Notes under the pieces: model-generated | What the model saw: the letters and a program-made list of their open reading frames with translations, nothing else | Database searches by the model: none | What the model was told of the DNA's origin: nothing | Position numbers and translations under genes: made by a program | Source of the DNA: Patulibacter medicamentivorans | GTDB taxonomy: Bacteria > Actinomycetota > Thermoleophilia > Solirubrobacterales > Solirubrobacteraceae | NCBI RefSeq assembly: GCF_000240225.1 | Contig: NZ_AGUD01000246.1 | Span: 1-34,780 of the forward strand | Length of the DNA stretch: 34,780 nt | Direction of reading: 5' to 3' | Shown here: positions 30,837 to 34,780 of the stretch, piece by piece | Position numbering within the stretch: position 1 is the stretch's first letter | Layout of the letters: every line of letters starts with the position of its first letter

Positions 30837-32615
30837 TCAGTCGGCGGCGTAGAGGGCGTCGAAGTCGGCGGCGAAGTGGTCGTTGACCACGTTGCGCTTG
30901 ACCTTCAGCGTCGGCGTCAGCTCGCCGGTCTCCTGCGAGAGGTCGCGATCGGGGATCACGAACTTCTTGACCTGCTCGACCCGCGCCAGCTTGGCGTTGG
31001 CGTGGTCGACCGCCTCCTGGATCAGCGCGTGGACCCGCGGGTGCTTCGCCAGCTCGGCGATCGTCGTCGGCAGCCCCTGCTGCTCGGCCCACGGCAGGAT
31101 CGTCTCGGGGTCGAGCGTGATCAGCACGACCGGGTAGGGCCGGCGGTCGCCGTGCATCACCGCCTGGCTGATCCAGGGCGAGGTCTTGAGGTCGTTCTCG
31201 AGGTTCGCCGGCGTCAGGTTCTTGCCGCCGGCGGTGATGATGATGTCCTTCTTGCGGCCGACGATCGACACGTAGCCGTCCTCGTCGATCGCGCCGAGGT
31301 CGCCGGTGTGCAGCCAACCGTCGGTGATGGCCCCGAACGAGGCGTCCTCCATCTTGTAGTAGCCCTGGAAGATGTTGCCGCCCTTCAGCAGCAGCTCGCC
31401 GTCCTCGGCGATCCGCGCCTCGAGCCCCGGCAGCGGCCGGCCGACCGTGCCGAAGCGGTGGTGCTCGGGCGTGTTGATCGTCGCGCCGGTCGAGGTCTCG
31501 GTCATCCCGTAGCCCTCCATCACCGGAACGCCGCAGCCGTAGAAGAACTCGAGGATCTCCTTGGCGATCGGCGCGGCGCCGGTGATCGCCCGGCTGAGCT
31601 GGCCGCCGAAGAGGGCGCGGACGTTCTGGAACAGCGCGGCGTCGGCCTCGTCGAACTTCGCCTGCAGCTCGGCGGGCACCGGCTCGCCCCGCTGCTGGAG
31701 GTCGCGGACGCGGACGCCGAGCTGGGCCGCGGCGATGATCTGCGCCTGCTCCTCGGCCGGCTTCGAGCCGACGGCGAGGGTGTAGATCTTCTCGAAGATC
31801 CGCGGCACCGACGGCAGGTGCGTCGGCTTGACGGTCATCAGCTCGGGGACGATCTTGGTCGGGTCGCCGCCCCAGTAGGCGATCACGCCGCCGTGGTCGA
31901 AGCAGAGCAGCTGGAAGAGCAGCGCGAACGCGTGGGCGAGCGGCAGGAACAGGTAGAGGACGCCGTCGTCCTCCATCCCGGCCAGCTCGTCGCTGGCGCC
32001 CATGATCCAGCGGTAGTTGCCGTGCGACAGCACGCAGCCCTTCGGAGGACCGGTGGTGCCCGACGTGTACATGAACACGTAGGGGTCGTCGGCGGTCACC
32101 GCGGCGGCCCGCTCGCGCAGCTCCGACGGCTCGCGCTCGCTCCCGCGGCGACGGACCTCGGCCAGCGGGATCGCGCCGTCGGCCTCGCCGTCGAGGACCA
32201 CGATCCACTCCAGCGCCGGCAGCTGGTCGCGGACCTGCTGGATCTTGGCGACCTGGGCCGCGTCCTCGCAGACGATCCCGCGCGACTCCGAGTTGCCGAC
32301 GACCCAGGCGCACTCCTCGGGGGCGTTGGTCGGGTAGACCGAGACGTGGACCGCCCCGGTCGCGACGATCCCCAGGTGCGCCATCGACCACAGCGGGCGG
32401 GTGCTGCCGAGGACCGCGACGCGATCGCCGGGGTCGAGCCCGAGGTCGATCAGGCCAAGCCCGATCTCGGTCGCCGCATCGGCGAGGTCGGCGTAGGAGA
32501 GCTCGCTCCACTCGCCGGGTGCCGTCTGGTAGCGGGCGGCCGTGCGGTCGCCGTACGCCTCCGCCGCGCGGAAGGCGAGGTCGGCGATGGTCGTTCCCGC
32601 GATGGTCGTCGTCAT
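30837..32615 (-). CDS. Long-chain acyl-CoA synthetase (AMP-forming)
   Basis: The 592-aa protein activates fatty acids to acyl-CoA through an acyl-adenylate. The ATP-binding P-loop Y-T-S-G-T-T-G-P-P-K-G is at 183-193. Further motifs are G-Y-G-M-T-E, the G-W-L-H-T-G-D-L-G segment and the G-R-K-K-D-I-I-I-T-A-G-G-K-N hinge; the catalytic lysine region T-P-T-L-K-V-K-R is near the C-terminus. It looks like the FadD15 subgroup. The ATG at 32615 has GAGGAGC about 9 bp upstream. It is a single gene, 146 bp from the next minus-strand gene. Confidence 0.93.
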   Translation of the reverse strand: MTTTIAGTTIADLAFRAAEAYGDRTAARYQTAPGEWSELSYADLADAATEIGLGLIDLGLDPGDRVAVLGSTRPLWSMAHLGIVATGAVHVSVYPTNAPEECAWVVGNSESRGIVCEDAAQVAKIQQVRDQLPALEWIVVLDGEADGAIPLAEVRRRGSEREPSELRERAAAVTADDPYVFMYTSGTTGPPKGCVLSHGNYRWIMGASDELAGMEDDGVLYLFLPLAHAFALLFQLLCFDHGGVIAYWGGDPTKIVPELMTVKPTHLPSVPRIFEKIYTLAVGSKPAEEQAQIIAAAQLGVRVRDLQQRGEPVPAELQAKFDEADAALFQNVRALFGGQLSRAITGAAPIAKEILEFFYGCGVPVMEGYGMTETSTGATINTPEHHRFGTVGRPLPGLEARIAEDGELLLKGGNIFQGYYKMEDASFGAITDGWLHTGDLGAIDEDGYVSIVGRKKDIIITAGGKNLTPANLENDLKTSPWISQAVMHGDRRPYPVVLITLDPETILPWAEQQGLPTTIAELAKHPRVHALIQEAVDHANAKLARVEQVKKFVIPDRDLSQETGELTPTLKVKRNVVNDHFAADFDALYAAD

Positions 32616-32761
32616 CGAGACGGTGCTCCTCGTCGTGCTGGCGTGGCCGTCATCCCAGCGGCCACCGTGCAGGCGATCCTATGCCGAGGAACGCCCGCGC
32701 GGGGCGGATCGATCGCGAACCGCCGCGAGCGCCTACGCGCCAGGTGCCCGCGGCCGCCGCG

Positions 32762-33529
32762 TCAGACCGGGTTGGCGCTGTCGACGAACCGGTGGGCGAC
32801 GCCGAAGCGCTCGGCCAGCCGGGCGCCGAGCGCCTGGACGCCGCGGGTCTCGGTCGCGTGGTGGCCGGCGCAGAACGCGTGCACGCCGAGCTCGGCGGCG
32901 AGCGCCCGGGTCGGCTCGCGCGGCTCGCCCGTCAGCAGCCCGTCGAGGCCGTCGGCCGCCACCCGCGGCAGCATCCCGGCCGCCGCGCCCGAGACGATCG
33001 CCAGCCGCGCGATCCGCTCCGGGCCGCCGGCGAAGCTCAGCGGGTCGCGGCCGGTCGCGACCCCGATCCGCGCGCGCAGCTCGTCGACCGGGAGCGGGTC
33101 CGCGAAGGTCGCGACGACCCCGATCGGCGGCCGCCCGGAGCCGGCCCAGGGCGCGCTGTCGGCGCCGAGCGCGTCGGCGAGCAGGGCGTTGTTGCCCAGC
33201 TGCGGGTGGCCGTCGAGCGGCAGGTGGTGGGCGGCGAGGGCGATCCCGTTCCCGAGCAGCGTCCGCAGGCGCCCCGCGAGCGCCGGGTCGAGCGCCCGCG
33301 GATCGCCGTCCCAGAAGAGGCCGTGGTGGACGAGCACCAGCCCGGCGCCCAGCTCGGCCGCGGTCGCGAGGGTCGCCGCGTCGGCGCTGACCGCGGTCAC
33401 GACGGTCGCGATCTCGGCGTCGAGGCCGTCGGGGTGGGGGACCTGGAGGCCGTTGGGGCAGTGGTCGCGGTAGCGCTCGGGCTCGAGCAGCTCGTCGAGG
33501 TCGGCCAGCAGCTCGCGAAGTCGGGCCAT
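32762..33529 (-). CDS. Nif3/YbgI-like dinuclear metal-binding protein
   Basis: The protein is 255 aa. Metal-binding motifs typical of the family are visible: V-H-H-G-L-F-W near residue 75, H-H-L-P-L-D-G-H-P-x-L-G-N-N near 100-113, and the C-terminal G-H-H-A-T-E plus the D-S-A-N-P-V end, close to E. coli YbgI. The family forms hexameric rings; it is sometimes annotated GTP cyclohydrolase I type 2, but the biochemical role is not settled. The ATG at 33529 has GGGAGG upstream and is the family start; the frame is open upstream, but only as the antisense of the sigma factor gene. Confidence 0.9.
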   Translation of the reverse strand: MARLRELLADLDELLEPERYRDHCPNGLQVPHPDGLDAEIATVVTAVSADAATLATAAELGAGLVLVHHGLFWDGDPRALDPALAGRLRTLLGNGIALAAHHLPLDGHPQLGNNALLADALGADSAPWAGSGRPPIGVVATFADPLPVDELRARIGVATGRDPLSFAGGPERIARLAIVSGAAAGMLPRVAADGLDGLLTGEPREPTRALAAELGVHAFCAGHHATETRGVQALGARLAERFGVAHRFVDSANPV

Positions 33530-33595
33530 CGGCCGATCCTCCCAGAGCGTCGCCGCGGCGGTCAGGAGGGGGCGGCGGCGGGCGGCGTCCGCTCC

Positions 33596-33624
33596 GTGAC
33601 AGCGGGCCCTGCCCGGTCTATGAT
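33596..33624 (+). promoter_or_regulatory. Near-consensus vegetative promoter (GTGACA-17-TATGAT) for the sigma factor gene
   Basis: GTGACA at 33596-33601 and TATGAT at 33619-33624 are 17 bp apart, each matching five of six consensus bases. This is the best promoter in the window. The transcript would start near 33631, with a leader of about 55 nt before the ATG at 33686. Confidence 0.65.
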
Positions 33625-33685
33625 CGGCGTTCCTTCCGCCTCGCGGGACGGCCCAGTCCGGCCGCTCCGCCGTCGTTCCCCCACG

Positions 33686-34780
33686 ATGCACGCCTCCGCC
33701 CCGCCCGGCTCGGCCGTCCCGGTCTCGCCGCCCGATCCCCGTCGCGTCCGGTCGACGGCCGCCGCGCGGCCCGATCACGGCGACGGCGCGCTCGTGGAGC
33801 TGGCCGGTCGCGGCGATCCGCGGGCGTTCGAGCTGCTCTTCCGGCGCCACCGCGACGGCATCCACGCCTACGCGCACCGGATGCTCACCGACCACGCCCG
33901 GGCGGAGGACGTCGTCCAGGAGGTCTTCTTCAACGCGATGCGCGCGCTGCAGGCCGGTCAGCGGCCGACGCACCTGCGGGCCTGGCTGCACGAGATCGCC
34001 CGCTGCGCCTGCATCGACCAGTGGCGGGGGACGACCCGCCGCGGCGAGGTCAGCCTCGACGAGCCAGACCGCCTGGCCCCGGCCGACGCCCGGCGGCTGG
34101 CGATCAGCGACGACACCGCGCTCCGCGGGGCCGGCGACCGCGAGTCGATCGGCTTCCTCCGGACCGCCTTCGGCGAGCTCTCGCCGCTGCAGCACGACGT
34201 CCTGGTCCAGCGCGAGCTGGAGGGCCGCTCGACGCTCGAGATCGCGGAGCGGCTGGGGATCAGCCGCAGCGTGGTCGAGGGCCAGCTGGCCCGCGGCCGG
34301 CGCTCGCTGGCCACCGCCTACCGCGAGCTGCAGAGCGGGGAGCGCTGCCGCGGCGCCCGCGCGCTCTGCGACGAGGCCGCCGAGCGCTCCGTCGGCGTTC
34401 GCGAGCGGCGGCGGCTGGCGCTGCACCTGCGGACCTGCGACCCGTGCCGCCGGCACGCCGCGGTCATCGGCGTCGACGTCGGGCTGCTCGACCAGGGCGT
34501 GCTGGCGAAGGTCGCCCTGCTGCTGCCGGTGCCGCTGCTGAAGCGGCTGCCGCTGGGCGAGCCGGCCGTGGCCGGCGAGGCGGCCGGCGGACTGCTCGGC
34601 GGCAAGGTGCTGGTCGGGGCGGCCCTGGTCGCCGCCAGCGGCACCGGGGCGATCGTCGTGACCGACGTCGCGCCGGTCCCGCGCCACACGACCGCCATCC
34701 AGGCGGCGGCCGCGCCGATCGGCGATCGCGCGGCGACGACCGACGGCGGCGCCCTCGCCGGCGGCGGCATCGTCCGCGAC
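33686..34780 (+). CDS. ECF-type RNA polymerase sigma factor fused to a zinc-finger and membrane-anchored C-terminus (partial)
   Basis: An open frame of 365 codons runs off the right edge. Residues ~44-113 are sigma region 2 (A-F-E-L-L-F-R-R-H, A-E-D-V-V-Q-E-V-F, L-H-E-I-A-R). Residues ~160-208 are region 4 with a helix-turn-helix (L-E-I-A-E-R-L-G-I-S-R-S-V-V-E-G). Residues ~221-254 hold C221, C228, H247, C251 and C254 in an H-L-x3-C-x2-C zinc-finger layout like that of ZAS anti-sigma factors. A hydrophobic segment at ~305-326 could be a membrane anchor, with a Pro/Ala/Gly-rich segment after it. A sigma factor carrying its own anti-sigma-like and membrane part suggests self-contained control. 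The N-terminal ~35 residues are low complexity, so the exact start is less certain. Confidence 0.85.
   Translation, partial: MHASAPPGSAVPVSPPDPRRVRSTAAARPDHGDGALVELAGRGDPRAFELLFRRHRDGIHAYAHRMLTDHARAEDVVQEVFFNAMRALQAGQRPTHLRAWLHEIARCACIDQWRGTTRRGEVSLDEPDRLAPADARRLAISDDTALRGAGDRESIGFLRTAFGELSPLQHDVLVQRELEGRSTLEIAERLGISRSVVEGQLARGRRSLATAYRELQSGERCRGARALCDEAAERSVGVRERRRLALHLRTCDPCRRHAAVIGVDVGLLDQGVLAKVALLLPVPLLKRLPLGEPAVAGEAAGGLLGGKVLVGAALVAASGTGAIVVTDVAPVPRHTTAIQAAAAPIGDRAATTDGGALAGGGIVRD

Noticed and set aside
30357-33473. Plus-strand open frame of 1038 codons opposite the acyl-CoA synthetase and the Nif3-like gene
   Set aside because: It is a shadow of clearly recognised minus-strand genes; the composition is biased and there is no family motif.

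Overview
The window is very GC-rich with dense, short-spaced genes and frequent GTG starts. It looks like a chromosomal segment of a high-GC Gram-positive actinobacterium. A C+ type zinc S14 and L36, a DUF1707 membrane protein, an Rv1264-like class III adenylate cyclase and many promoters with a bare TANNNT -10 next to the start codon all fit Actinomycetota. The variant LigA motifs and the ribosomal gene order suggest the class Thermoleophilia (Solirubrobacterales-like), but that placement is inference without a database search.

Layout. Positions 1-433 (minus) hold the start of a membrane protein cut by the window edge. Positions 668-19796 (plus) are the translation superlocus: fusA-tuf; then the S10/spc block rpsJ-rplC-D-W-B-rpsS-rplV-rpsC-rplP-rpmC-rpsQ-rplN-X-E-rpsN-H-rplF-R-rpsE-rpmD-rplO, with gaps of at most 13 bp and many ATGA, GTGA or TGATG overlaps; then secY-adk-map; then rpmJ-rpsM-rpsK-rpoA-rplQ. 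Hairpin-bearing gaps of 143-251 bp separate the sub-blocks. Four genes usual in these clusters are missing here: rpsL and rpsG before fusA, infA between map and rpmJ, and rpsD between rpsK and rpoA. Several ribosomal proteins carry large low-complexity additions: L22 has an acidic plus His-Asp-repeat N-terminus, S17 an acidic/basic N-terminus, S3 an RGG-type C-terminus and S5 an acidic C-terminus.

Positions 19882-24434 (plus) carry single genes with their own likely leaderless promoters: a DUF1707 protein, truA, surE and ligA. Between ligA and the next gene is a 354-bp gap containing what looks like an independent structured RNA gene (about 24478-24676). Its 5' and 3' ends pair, it has internal hairpins, and it ends in a 14-bp terminator-like stem. 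I could not assign it to a known RNA family.

Positions 24789-26644 (plus) are a class III aminotransferase translationally coupled to an Lrp/AsnC regulator. Positions 26657-30701 (minus) hold two likely two-gene transcripts: a small membrane protein plus a HisC-like aminotransferase, and a class III adenylate cyclase plus a PBP4-type D-Ala-D-Ala carboxypeptidase. Positions 30837-33529 (minus) hold a long-chain acyl-CoA synthetase and a Nif3/YbgI-like protein. Diverging from the latter at 33686 is an ECF-type sigma factor fused to a zinc-finger and membrane-anchor C-terminus, which runs off the right edge. No tRNA, rRNA, CRISPR, prophage or insertion sequence was seen.
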